A stretch of 64,000 bases of DNA from Cristatella mucedo (taxonomy: Eukaryota; Bryozoa; Phylactolaemata; Cristatellidae): contig WPIO01000012.1 in the NCBI GenBank assembly GCA_009760855.2, positions 8,244,001-8,308,000 on the forward strand, given 5' to 3'. The notes below the pieces were generated by a model. The model made no database searches. It saw nothing but the letters and a program-made list of their open reading frames with translations, and was not told where the DNA came from. The position numbers and the translations under genes are program-made. Positions 55,004-64,000 of this stretch are shown here, in pieces. The stretch's first letter is position 1, and each line of letters starts with the position of its first letter.

Positions 55004-55066
55004 GCGATTCCTTATCACAGGGCGTCATTTCCTTCGACGAAAGGACGCCCTGTGGTAAGGAATCGC
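55004..55066. repeat. Hairpin with 23-bp arms
   Basis: GCGATTCCTTATCACAGG... pairs with its complement with one mismatch around a 17-base loop. Confidence 0.9.
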
Positions 55067-55998
55067 TCGCTGCTACTCGAGTCTCCATGCGAATCTGAAG
55101 AGAGTACCAAGGCAGCAAATTGGCTGCTTTTCACCAAGGATCGTCGATCTAATTTTGGGCGTGAAAGAGTGACAGATGAAAAACAACCTCTACTAAGTAC
55201 TCGCTCGGGTAGCTCGTTACTGTAGTCGTTGCTAGCATGGTCGTTGCCGTCGTTCGCATTCTGGCTTATCAATCCTGCTCCTCGCAAACGTACGCCAAAG
55301 CACCTGCTCAGCCCTCTCCCGAGAGGCTACCGGGCTTCAATGGCGGAGCTTTTAGGATTAGAGAGTCACTGCGGTGGATCGCAGTAGCGCGAGACACCGC
55401 CGAACCGCTTTAAGGCTATTCTGCGGAGAGAGCCCATTTTTCTTCTTTATAACTGAGCTCAGATTGAGGTTGCTGGAGCATCATGCCTTCGTGGAGCATG
55501 TCCAGGGAGGTTCGGTTTTCAGTGGGTTGTCACTTTCTCAAGGAGGCGACTGCATTTTCTTATAGTCCTGTACACGTTATTCTCTTTTCAGGTCTTTCAG
55601 GTGGCTTCCCTTCGCCGAGAATCTTCAGGTTGACCAAATGAAAGAACCGATCTCTTTTAAATGAGGCCTTATGAAGGCTTCCAAGAAGAGCACAAATATA
55701 CTCTAACCCTTAGAAACATGCGCTCCCACGCACACAGAATCAAGTGAAATGACTACAAGCCACTTTCATGACACTCCGGTGGCGGAGTAACCGCTGTCGC
55801 TTGCTGCTCTAGTGGTTTCCTACCGAGTACGAAGCATTAACGCTGTCACCGCACACCGTGGAGCAGTATGGCAGAAATTCTTTCATATGACCGCTTCCTT
55901 GTCGCTCCTTTTAAACAATGGTTGCGACGACGTCCCCTGACGGCCTAGGAGCTCTTCGAGACGCTGTTAGAAAAATCTCTCCCTTCATTCGCCAAATT
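55067..55998. other. No gene seen
   Basis: Short open frames only, no motif. Confidence 0.4.
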
Positions 55999-56172
55999 TG
56001 CTGGTTTGGTCCAGTGGTCAAAATGCGCTCGCATTTAACGACCAAGGTCGAAGGGAATGCATTTGCTGACCGAGATCATGGGCTCGAGGCTCGTAGAATA
56101 CATACCTAAACCGCCTGATCGGAGATTAGATTCTCTTAGGGCGCAATACGCATGAATTATATTATATTACAG
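55999..56172 (+). mobile_element. SINE-B copy, sense, with internal duplication
   Basis: Head TGGTTTGGTCCAGTGG. The middle carries two versions of the GACC(A/G)AGGTC segment (near 56040 and 56070), then the LINE-A-like tail and an ATTATATT end. Confidence 0.75.
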
Positions 56173-57054
56173 TTTATTCCCGATAGAACACTGGCAAAAA
56201 TATTGAGCGAATACTCACCGAGAGATAGAAAGTCAACTAAGAGAATCGTCTCAATTTATCCAAATCTTCATGCGGTATTCAGCGACATGCATTTGGGCGC
56301 CACCATTTTAGAAGTGCACGATATTTAATGGTCTATAGCTACAACTGCCAATCTCTTCCAGTCAGATTCAAGCTACGGCCTCTGGGGAAGTTTGCTCCGC
56401 TCATGCGCGAGCGCTAGGTCGACCAACTGCTCGCGCTGATAATCGTACGCTGACCACTGACGTGTAAGGAGTATAGCGGCGAGAAATACATATGAGCTGG
56501 CAAGGGAAGACGACGCGGCTCCTGGAGCTTTATTTTCGCCATCTTTCGTTTGACGTTGACGCATTTTTGACGTATTTAAGTCCCCTAAAAAAGAGTAAAT
56601 CTGATCTAGGATACTCTGTGACGTTCCGACAGATGAAAATTGTGCATTGAATGCTCACTGTCTTTTGCGGCGCGGTGAAGTGCTCCTCCAGCACCGTCGC
56701 CAGCAGCTGGCAACGAGACTTTTGAGGCCACTCTTCGTTGGCCAGCGGCGGCGTACGGGAAGCTTAAGCCGGAACGCGGCTATAGCCGCCGTGCGGCCGT
56801 GAAGGTATGCTCATGCGTGTTTGCGTGCGTATTTACGCTCGCGCGCACACGTCTCCAACAGTGCCGGTGCTTGCGTGCGCACGCGTTTCGTCAGTGAGCA
56901 CGAACGCGAAAGTTCGAGCCGTCGCGACTGACCGGAGGTGAACTCGATACAACTCGCTGTCTCGGCGCAGCTGTAGCGTCGAGGACTCAAAGCTGCGGTA
57001 GTTTTTGCGTTGAGGACGCGCCACTGCCGTGATGTGAGTTCGCGGCGTTCCGAA
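56173..57054. other. No gene seen; expected place for the rest of esterase C
   Basis: The remainder of esterase C (acidic residue, His and C-terminal blocks) should lie here, but I cannot find VDGD, DEGS or HGDE-like blocks. Either it has decayed, been deleted, or begins with an intron. Confidence 0.35.
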
Positions 57055-57187
57055 GCCGGGCATTTTCCGGCGTAATGAACGTCAAATTGCTCAGAGCCGA
57101 GCCGCTTTGCAGTATAGCTCCGCGGAGCGGGCCATCGCTCACGGGCGATAAGCGATGGTACGGCACGACTGCGGCGCCGCCGACTGC
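57055..57187 (-). pseudogene. Esterase C pseudogene, segment after the LINE insertion
   Basis: The minus strand reads AAVVPYHRLSP...RGAILQSGSALSN, matching esterase A ASVAYHLLSRLS...RAILQSGTALHG. It therefore continues the esterase interrupted at 59117. Compared with esterase A, about 13-14 codons that should contain the GxSxG nucleophile motif are missing between AVGG and AAVV. Homology fades near 57055. Confidence 0.75.
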
Positions 57188-57193
57188 GTCCTT
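57188..57193 (-). repeat. Target-site duplication of the LINE-A in esterase C, distal side
   Basis: GTCCTT on the plus strand (AAGGAC on minus) also occurs at 59111-59116 on the other side of the LINE. Confidence 0.7.
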
Positions 57194-57435
57194 AATAATA
57201 ATAATAATAACAATAATAATAATGCCCTTGATAAAGCGCCCTCAGAGAACTTAATCTCTCTCTAGGTGCTTTACATTTGCTGGAAAGGGAAATGCAATTG
57301 AATGATGAGTAAAATCATGCTTGATAAACAAACAAAATGAATAACATGGTTAGGGGTAACATGCACAGGGTCAGCATGCAAATGTGGTTAGTGGCAGCAT
57401 GCACAGTGTCAGCGCTCATAAGCACATCAAGGATG
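57194..57435 (-). mobile_element. LINE-A copy inserted in esterase C, 3' end
   Basis: Antisense (TAA)n tail and 3'UTR. This copy is itself split by a second LINE-A at 57436-58978 and resumes at 58986-59110. Confidence 0.85.
57429..57435 (+). repeat. Target-site duplication of the nested LINE-A, left (AAGGATG)
   Basis: Repeated exactly at 58979-58985. LINE-A sequence continues across the pair once the nested element is removed. Confidence 0.9.
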
Positions 57436-57469
57436 CTTATGCAAGACTGGAACTTACGAGCAAGGTCGA

Positions 57470-58743
57470 AACCTCACATCTTGCTAGTAAGTTCCAGTCT
57501 GGCTTTAGAGCTAATCACTCCACAGAGTCAGCATTGCTTCGGGTATACAACGACCTACTTAGGAATGCGGACATGGGTAGAGTGTCTCTGCTTGTTTTGC
57601 TTGATCTTTCGGCAGCTTTTGATACCATCGATCACAAAGTTCTTCTAGAGCGCCTCTCATCTCGCCTGGGCATCACTGGCACTGCTCTGCAGTGGTTCAG
57701 GTCCTATCTCAGTAGGAGACTCCAGAGTATTGACGTGAATGGACAAAGATCATCTGAAGTACCTCTGAAATATGGAGTACCTCAGGGCTCAGTGCTAGGT
57801 CCGGTTCTTTTCACGGTTTATACTCTGCCTCTTGCTGATGTGATTGCCAAGCACAATCTAGGCTTTCACTTCTATGCGGATATGGCACTCAGTTGTACCT
57901 TTGCTTTGATCCCTCCCAGCCTTCGAGCACCTCAAATTCTCTCAACTCACTTGCTGCATGCATTGATGACATCCGCACATGGATGGCAGCAAATTTTCTA
58001 AAATTTAACGATGATAAAACTAACTTACTAGTTATGGGCAAACCCAGTGTGATCCAGAGATTGGAAAGGCTGACTCTCAAAATTGGCTCTACCAGCATAT
58101 CTCCTGTTGAATCAGCTCGGAATCTAGGTGTAATATTCCAAAGCGACCTCTCGTTAGATGACCATATCAGCTCCACAGTCAAATCCACCTATTTTCAGCT
58201 TCATAACATTGCTAAAATTCGGTCTTGTTTAGATAAAGATACCACGTCCAAGTTAGTTCATGCATTCGTGACATCCCGTCTCGACTTCTGCAACTCACTG
58301 CTTACTGGCCTACCAGCATGTGTGATCAGGCGATTGCAGCTGGTGCAAAACTCCGCAGCTAGGCTTATCTGTCGTGAGCGTCGCAGTTGCCACATTACTC
58401 CACTTCTCGCCGACCTGCACTATACTGGCTACCAGTCAAGCAACGGATTGACTTCAAGGTTTTGTCGCTCACTTTTAGGTCCCTTCATTCTATGGCTCCA
58501 GCCTATCTGTCAGATATACTACCCCATCAGGCCAAGCATCGTACCACCCGCTTTTCGGAATCCAACAGTCTAGAAATACCTCGTACAAACCTCAAATCCT
58601 TTGGAGACCGTGCATTTAGTTCATATGCTCCTAAAGCCTGGAACTCCCTCCCGACCTGCGTCAAAACATCCCCTGACCTGACCATATTTAAAAGGAACCT
58701 AAAAACACACCTATTTAGGACAGCATTTAGTGGGTCCCTGTGA
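57470..58743 (+). pseudogene. LINE-A reverse transcriptase with frame breaks
   Basis: Frame 1 (to 58001) carries LLDLSAAFDTIDHKVLLE and GVPQGSVLGPVLF, then loses the frame exactly at the active site, where YADD reads YAD followed by Met because of two extra bases (near 57882). Frame 2 (57893-58573) carries the thumb region (LNDDKTNLL-like NDDKTNLLVMG, SARNLGVIFQSDLSLDDHISST). A further shift near 58420 leads into the C-terminal block AWNSLPTCVKTSPD...HLFRTAFSGSL, ending at 58743. It is dead as it stands. Confidence 0.92.
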
Positions 58744-58908
58744 TTCGTCTTTGATGTGCTTATGTGTGCTGACACTGTGCATGCTGCCACTAACCACATT
58801 TGCATGCTAACCCGGTGCATGTCATCCCTAACCATATTATTCATCTCGTTTGTTTTTCAAGCATGATTTTACTTACCATTCAATTGCATTTCACTTTACA
58901 GCAAATGT

Positions 58909-58948
58909 AAAGCGCCTAGAGAGAGATTGAGTTCTCTGAGGGCGCTTT
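58909..58948 (+). other. LINE-A 3' terminal stem-loop
   Basis: AAAGCGCC pairs with GGCGCTTT, and inner AGAGA pairs with TCTCT, just before the (ATT)n tail. The same structure ends SINE-B. In LINE/SINE pairs such a stem is often the signal recognised by the reverse transcriptase. Confidence 0.75.
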
Positions 58949-58985
58949 ATCGAGTGAATTATTATTATTATTATTATTAAGGATG

Positions 58986-59110
58986 AATCACAGGGACCCA
59001 CTAAATGTTGTGCAAAATAGCTGTGTTTTTAAATTATTTTTAAATGTGGTCAGGTCAGGGGATGTTCTGACGCAGGTCGGGAGGGAGTTCCAGGCTTTGA
59101 GAGCAGATGT
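58986..59110 (-). mobile_element. LINE-A copy inserted in esterase C, 5'-truncated end
   Basis: The minus strand encodes ALKAWNSLPTCVRTSPDL and the following residues. It joins directly to 57194-57435 if the nested element is removed. Confidence 0.9.
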
Positions 59111-59801
59111 GTCCTTGTTCCTATTCACCCAGGGCAGTGCCTCCACTCGATCCCGCAGTCCGACGTTGCCTGGTACTTCAGAGCTGTTCGGAAAATGCAA
59201 GAATCTGAAGATGCCCCGGCGGTAGTTCATGGACACGACCAACGCGCGAGCACTCACGCACCGCCATCTGCCAGCCGTCGCATGTGTCGAGCGCTCTGAC
59301 GATCCGCCGTACAAGCAGCCGCCGCCGCCGCCGTAGATCCAAACCATAACGGGCAGCTTGGAGCCGCCGCCGCCGCCGCCGCCGCTCTGTTCCGGTGCCC
59401 AAATGTTCAGGTACAGGCAGTCCTCTGACGTGTTGGCGTTCGGATTCTACATCGTCCTGCCGACGAAGTCACCAAATACCGCGTCGATCGGCAGCCAGCA
59501 TGCGTTGGGCTTCGTGGTGGCATCGTAGTATCTCTCGCAAAAGTTCGGGGCTGAGGATCGCCTTGCTGAACCTCAGCAATCCGAGAGGCGGTAGAGCGAA
59601 CGGTATGCCCAGGAACTCGTGCACGATCAAGACCAGCAATGGGTGGGCTCTCCATCTTATCAGACCTTTGTCAGTGTCAACAAACTTGTCATTCGCAGAG
59701 AATGAGCAGATACAAATCAGTAGCAATTGCAGCGTCAGGATTTTGAACGAAGCGAAACTGGCTCCATTCCCTGTGCTACGCAAGCCGCTGACACGAAGCA
59801 A
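59111..59801 (-). pseudogene. Esterase C pseudogene, N-terminal part
   Basis: From the Met at 59801: a hydrophobic leader (FKILTLQLLLICICSFSA) fits a signal peptide, then HEFLGIPFALPPLGLLRFSKA. A one-base-type frameshift near 59535 moves the reading to NACWLPIDAVFGDF; then the Trp codon of the TMWN block is TAG (59447-59449). It continues with NTSEDCLYLNIW, a Gly-rich expansion, LPVMVWIYGGGGG (the usual HGGGF is changed), VVSMNYRRG and VPGNVGLRDRV, and is cut by the LINE at 59110. The paralogy to esterases A and B is clear; the product cannot be made. Confidence 0.92.
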
Positions 59802-61754
59802 TGCTTGCGGTGCACGTTTCGCTCACTCTTCGTTATCGCAAAAGAGTGCTACTGGAGAGTGTGCCCAACAAGTTATTGAGCCACTGAGGGAGAGGATGTT
59901 GGGCCACGAGCGATTCAATCTTTTCGGGCGTAGGACTGCTGCGCTTTACGTGTTCACACAGCCTAAATGAGCTAGAATACTGAGAACGGGTGCTGACGAT
60001 GCAAAATACCCAGACGACACTTTTTGTCGGGCTCCTCCCTGGGTTATTCAATTTTGGTTACGCCCTCTGTTTCTCTCTTCGTGAGCTGACGCCCCGAGTC
60101 ACAGCACGTGCCTGCTTGCTCGTCCCACAAAGTTTTCTTAACGAAATTTGCCTCTATAGCATTGTGATCACCGCTTGAATGAAAGCGCTGGCATGGAAGC
60201 GAAGTGGAAAGCCGGCTTTTTTAATAGTTTATCCTGACGCTGCTCTCTGTGAGCGAACGTCAACAAGCCAGCTCTTTTCAGTATACGCGAGGACTATTAG
60301 CCGAAAGAAGTTAACAATCGACACAGCCACAGAGCTATACACATTTTCGGACAGCTGCTGTTGCAGCAAGTATCAATCGTGCTGAAACATTCTCTCAGAT
60401 ACATCAGGAGAAACTTTGCCAGTCGAGGCCTATCGCATGAAATCTAGCCACAAGTTCGATTAAGGAACGAGGGTTATGTTTTTTTTTACAAGTAACCTTA
60501 GCCCTCTGAGCGCATCTACATTAGCCCGCATTCGAGCTCATGGAGACCGATGAAACTTCCAAAGCGTATGCAGGCATGACTACATTTGGATTCAACCGCA
60601 TGGAATTCTAGAGACCTGGACAGCTGATAAAATCGAGAAGTTGTTGAAAATCCCGAGATCCTGAAACGCTTTATAACTAACTTGGCATCCAAGTCCATTT
60701 GCCTCATCCAAAAAAGAGTCACTCTGAGAGCCGGAGCATGTCTGTGTAAATGATCAGAGTAAATAATGAGTAGCCTAGACGTTGCAACGAAATACCACAG
60801 GGAAATATTCACGGCCTAGTTCTTTCCGAAGCGGCATCGGGAATTTAGGATCCGTGAATCTTTGGCATCTGCTTTGTTCCGGCTTTTAGAGAAAGAATCA
60901 GGTGAATCAGTTATTGTTCCATTGTTCTGAAAGAATCGCACGAGGCTGGAATGAGTGTGGCTGTTATGCTAGGCATTGCGATGCCACACGTTTGTAAGCA
61001 ACATGGGATAGACACGTTGGTAAGTAACGTGGGATAGTGGCATACTTTGGGATGCATTAGTGGTTCAGCAGCGAGCCAGTGCAGCTCTTGTCCAAAAGGT
61101 ACCGCGTGGAAAATATTTAAAAATTTGAAGACCAATCAAGCTTCCGCATTTTTTAGCTCAACGCTTAGTTAAAATAGTGTTTCAGCACCGAGTGCTGAGA
61201 TGAGGAGGCCAGTAAAAATAGTAATTGACCATTTCAGTAAGTATTCCCTTATCTAAATAGAGATGATTGAGCCGACCAGCCGCTCAGACAGATTTCTGAG
61301 CTTACCAGTAGAAGAACTCAAGCAGCCATTTTAAGCACAGCCAGATTACGATATATGAGTGATTGATGCTTTATTTAAAATGGGAGCCCTCATTAAAGTA
61401 GGAACTGTGGCAAAGACATCTGACATCTGTTGCTTGAATTGAACTGATTTGCAATCCGTTAAGTATGTCTGCAAGCCTTAGACTTAGCACAACGCCCCAA
61501 ACATATTTACTAAAGCGCTCTAGGAAGTCAATTTAGGTCTGACAATGCTATGGAAATCCACGCCCTTTCTTTTCAATGCAACGTTCATTTAAGCTATACC
61601 GAAAAATAGATCATAAGTAAATACAGGACCAAATTTGTAAACACTAAATTTTAACCATCTCTGAAGTTACTGAATACAATGGATTATGATATATTTTTGA
61701 GTAAGCGAAGTTCGTGTTTAGAAATGTTGAGAGTTCAGGCCTGATTTCTGCCGA
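59802..61754. other. No gene seen
   Basis: AT-rich intergenic DNA with short frames. The 59802-60100 part could hold the promoter of the former esterase C. No repeat family recognised. Confidence 0.35.
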
Positions 61755-61849
61755 GGTACGGGCATTTCCCACCTGGACGTTTCCCCCCCCCCACCCGGAC
61801 ATTTCCCCTCTGGACACCCCCCCTGGGGTAGGACATTTCCCCCATATAT

Positions 61850-62130
61850 GGTTTAGGGTTTTGGTTTTAGCGTTTAGCGTTTAGAATTTTTAGGGTTCAG
61901 GGTTGAGGGTTTTTAGGGTTTAGGGATTTTACCGTTTAGAGTTTAGAATTTATGGTTTCTAGGGTTTAGGGTTTTTAGTGTTTACGGTTCAGTGTTTAGG
62001 GTTTAGGGCTCAGAGGTTTTAGGGTTTATAGTTTAGGGTTTATAGGGATTAGTGTTTAGTGTTCAGAGTTTAGGTTTTTAGGGTTTAGAATTTAGGTTTT
62101 TAGTGCTTAGTGTTTAGGGTTTAGAGCCGG
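61850..62130 (+). repeat. Degenerate TTTAGGG-type telomere-like array
   Basis: More than 25 imperfect units such as GTTTAGGG, TTTTAGGG and GTTTAGTG. The plus strand is G-rich, as in telomeric repeats. Confidence 0.85.
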
Positions 62131-62245
62131 ATGCGCCTCCGCCGCGAAAATCCGCCCTTGCTCGTTTGCCGCGCTTTACTTAGTGCGTATTAGGGCGTAC
62201 GCGAGATCTCTGGAGGTCGAGTTATACTCAGAAGACCACTGAGGC

Positions 62246-62458
62246 TTAGCGCTCATTTGCAGGAACGTGCGGCACACCGCAGCGCGCGCCCACTTTGACG
62301 GGTACGAACACGTGTCTAGCGGCGTCGAGCGGGACCGAACTTCCGCGGGACCAAACTGTATAGCTCGCCGCAGCCGCCAAAGCAGCCACCGCTACCGCCG
62401 CCGCCGCCGCCGCCGCCGCCGCACGCTTCATTAGAAATCTTCCTTCCAATCCATCCAT
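62246..62458 (-). CDS. Short GC-rich open frame with a poly-Ala start, possible first exon
   Basis: From an internal Met the frame reads MKR, a 9-Ala run, VAVAALAAAASYTVWSRG, then VFVPVKVGARCGVPHVP and stops. The start would act as a signal anchor if translated, but the Ala run comes from a (CCG)n microsatellite and nothing downstream supports a gene. I do not recognise it. It could be a captured exon, a type II membrane-protein first exon, or chance. Confidence 0.2.
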   Translation of the reverse strand: MDGLEGRFLMKRAAAAAAAAAVAVAALAAAASYTVWSRGSSVPLDAARHVFVPVKVGARCGVPHVPANER

Positions 62459-62509
62459 TCCTTTAACTATACTGAGTTGATTTTAATTTAGTAGAGCATG
62501 AACTTCATT

Positions 62510-62610
62510 TAATCATATATATATGTGTAAGGGGGAAAATATATATGTATATCTTGTATATATATCTTGTATATATATATCTTGTATATATATATATATA
62601 TATATCTGTA
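62510..62610. repeat. AT-rich microsatellite (TATATCTTG units)
   Basis: AT repeats interrupted by four TATCTTGTATA-like units. Confidence 0.9.
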
Positions 62611-62735
62611 TTCTTAGTTATACATTCATCAACGTAGAGGGTAAATGTCTTACCTCGGGGGGGGGACGTCCTAGGGTCCACCGGGGTTAATGTCCCGAGT
62701 GAACGTCCAGGAGGGAAATGTCCTACTACCATTTC

Positions 62736-63111
62736 TGCCATAGTCAGCTTTATCTGTCAATGGTTCTCAGGGTTACTTGCAGTACCCATATTTGCCTCTT
62801 ACTCTTATTATAATAAAAGAGGATTTGATTAAGAATATAACAGCTATAACGTTTGACATTTCTGCCACGTGCAAATGGCCTTTCAGTGCAATAATGACAG
62901 GAATAGTGAGTCCCTCAAATCCCAGGTTTCGCGTGGAATTATGATGTCACAATTCACAGAATCATCGGCCTAATGCATTGCAGCAGTCCAGCTACACTTG
63001 AGAGTAGTGACGTCGTCAGAGACGTAGCAGCACCTGACTGCAACTTGTTGACGGAAAGCACCAGCCAAAAAACAACAACCTCACCTTGCATCTTGTGTAA
63101 TGGAGGTTTAT
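62736..63111. other. No gene seen
   Basis: Ordinary intergenic spacer. Confidence 0.4.
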
Positions 63112-63234
63112 TGTAACGTAATGCATTCCGTCTGTAACTCAACAAAGTTAAAATAATGATTATAATTCATTTGTTATAGCACCGTCAGAGAACTCAAAAT
63201 TTTTTTAGGTACTTTACGTTTGCTGTAAAGGATA
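63112..63234 (-). mobile_element. LINE-B tail scrap followed by LINE-A 3' end, antisense
   Basis: 63112-63145 matches the extreme LINE-B 3' end in reverse (GTAATGCATTCCGTCTGTAA). 63150-63234 is a LINE-A 3' end in reverse (CCGTCAGAGAACTC, TTTACGTTTGCTGTAAAGG). Confidence 0.65.
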
Positions 63235-64000
63235 CAAGTCAGGCCACTTCTCAAGAAAGCGATACTAGAGCAAGAGAACTTGAGCAACTACCGCCCAGTC
63301 TCCCTTCTACCATTCCTATCGAAGACACTGTAACAAATCGTGGTGGACCAGCTGAACTCATATATATCGAACTTCAAACCTTGCCAGTAAGTTCCATTCT
63401 GGCTTTAGAGCTAATCTCTCTACAGAGTCAGCATACCTTAGAGTATACAACGACCTACTAAGGAATGCAGACATGGGTAGAGTGTCTCTGCTTGTTTTGC
63501 TCAATAAAATATATATATATATATACTATAATTCATTTATATAGCACCCCAAGAGAACTTAATCTCTATTCAGGCGCTTCACATATTCCTCAGGGCTCGA
63601 GCCCACGACCTCAGTCAGACCTTGGTCGGAGCGAGCACCTTAACCGCTAGACAAAACCAGTTCGATCTTTCGGCAGCTTTTGATACCATCGATCACAAAG
63701 TTCTTCTAGAGCGCCTCTCATCTCGCCTGGGAATCACTGGCACTGCTCTGCAGTGGTTCAAATCCTATCTCAGTGGGAGACTCAAGTGTATTGACGTGAA
63801 AGGACAAAGATCATCCGAGGTACCTCTGAAATATGGAGTACCTCATGGCTCCGTGCTAGGTAAGGTTCTTTTCACGGTTTATACTCTGCCTCTTGCTGAT
63901 GTGATTGCCAAGCACAATCTAGGCTTTCACTTCTATGCGGATATGACACTCAGTTGTACCTTTGCTTTGACCTCTCCCAGCCTTCGAGCACCTCAAATTC
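63235..64000 (+). mobile_element. LINE-A copy, sense, continues past the right edge
   Basis: Reverse transcriptase region from the 'YRPVSLLPFLSKTL' block (63290-63330) through AFDTIDHKVLLE and the active-site region. It shares the two-base AT insertion at YADD (near 63942) with the copy at 57436 and is interrupted by SINE-B at 63501-63662. Confidence 0.9.
63501..63662 (-). mobile_element. SINE-B copy inserted in LINE-A
   Basis: The reverse complement carries the SINE-B head (ACTGGTTTTGTCTAGCGG), body and LINE-A-like tail with an AT microsatellite. The empty site is the continuous LINE-A sequence at 57596-57606. Confidence 0.92.

Larger units (their letters stand above)
57436..58978 (+). mobile_element. 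LINE-A copy nested inside another LINE-A
   Basis: A 1543-bp, 5'-truncated copy from the polymerase core to the (ATT)n tail. It is flanked by the 7-bp duplication AAGGATG. Its first 64 bp contain a small inverted segment (57445-57464) complementary to 57480-57499. Confidence 0.93.
61755..62735. mobile_element. Candidate uncharacterised element with GGACATTTCCC-type inverted ends
   Basis: The left flank (61755-61850) holds repeated GGACRTTTCCC/CTGGAC motifs with C runs. The right flank (62640-62735) holds their complements (GGGAAATGTCC, GTCCAGGAGGGAAATG) with a G run. Between them lie a telomere-like array, a GC-rich segment and an AT microsatellite. It looks like a fold-back transposon, but its borders and target duplication are not resolved. 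Confidence 0.45.

Noticed and set aside
54837-55118. Possible fourth esterase N-terminus on the minus strand
   Set aside because: A hydrophobic leader and a faint VDSFLAI are not enough; no ACWQ, EDCL or HGGGF blocks follow.

Overview
The window is eukaryotic and most likely from an invertebrate animal. Coding sequence is sparse and split by introns with GT/AG sites. There are no operons, and the space between genes is filled with nested transposons: CR1/L2-type LINEs, tRNA-derived SINEs, a pogo/Tigger-type DNA transposon family, a Ty1/copia LTR element and long microsatellites. I cannot name the species or phylum.

Genes: the recognisable cellular genes are all cholinesterase/carboxylesterase-family (alpha/beta hydrolase) genes on the minus strand, so this looks like a tandem esterase cluster. 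Esterase A (1-1439) starts inside the window with a signal peptide and runs off the left edge before its catalytic His. Esterase B is the best gene: a long first exon (49012-50912) holds the whole catalytic triad, and a short second exon (42535-42745) holds the C-terminal WPxYT...FWN block. The two join in matching phase across a 6.3-kb intron. Esterase C (57055-59801) is a pseudogene: a TGG-to-TAG stop, a frameshift, loss of the segment that should carry the nucleophilic Ser, and a LINE inserted in the middle. A separate 102-nt putative exon on the minus strand (4970-5071) has splice-like borders and a coding-like peptide that I do not recognise.

Layout: 2.2-4.4 kb and 6.3-7.3 kb hold old LINE debris. 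8.6-8.9 kb is a GA microsatellite. 11.2 kb holds an 85-bp perfect palindrome. 12.5-13.7 kb is a LINE-A copy interrupted by LINE-B. 16.6-20 kb holds SINEs, a decayed Tigger transposase and an 821-bp Tigger-type MITE. 20.7-24.3 kb is a LINE-A copy interrupted by a deleted Ty1/copia element. 25-25.4 kb and 61.8-62.7 kb hold degenerate TTTAGGG-like arrays bordered by inverted repeats. 26.3-27 kb is a 700-bp purine tract. 29.4-32.5 kb is a second Tigger-type MITE carrying three nested insertions. 33-41 kb is LINE debris plus microsatellites. 42.5-51 kb is esterase B with its GC-rich intron and leader. 52-56 kb holds repeats. 57-60 kb is the interrupted esterase C. 63.1-64 kb is a LINE-A copy carrying a SINE-B.

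How the parts interact: target-site duplications and empty-site comparisons inside the window allow several insertions to be ordered in time. SINE-B shares its 3' end, including a stem-loop, with LINE-A, so LINE-A is the likely source of the machinery that moves SINE-B. Family names for elements (LINE-A, LINE-B, LINE-C, SINE-A, SINE-B) are mine. Homology calls rest on motifs read by eye; no database search was run.
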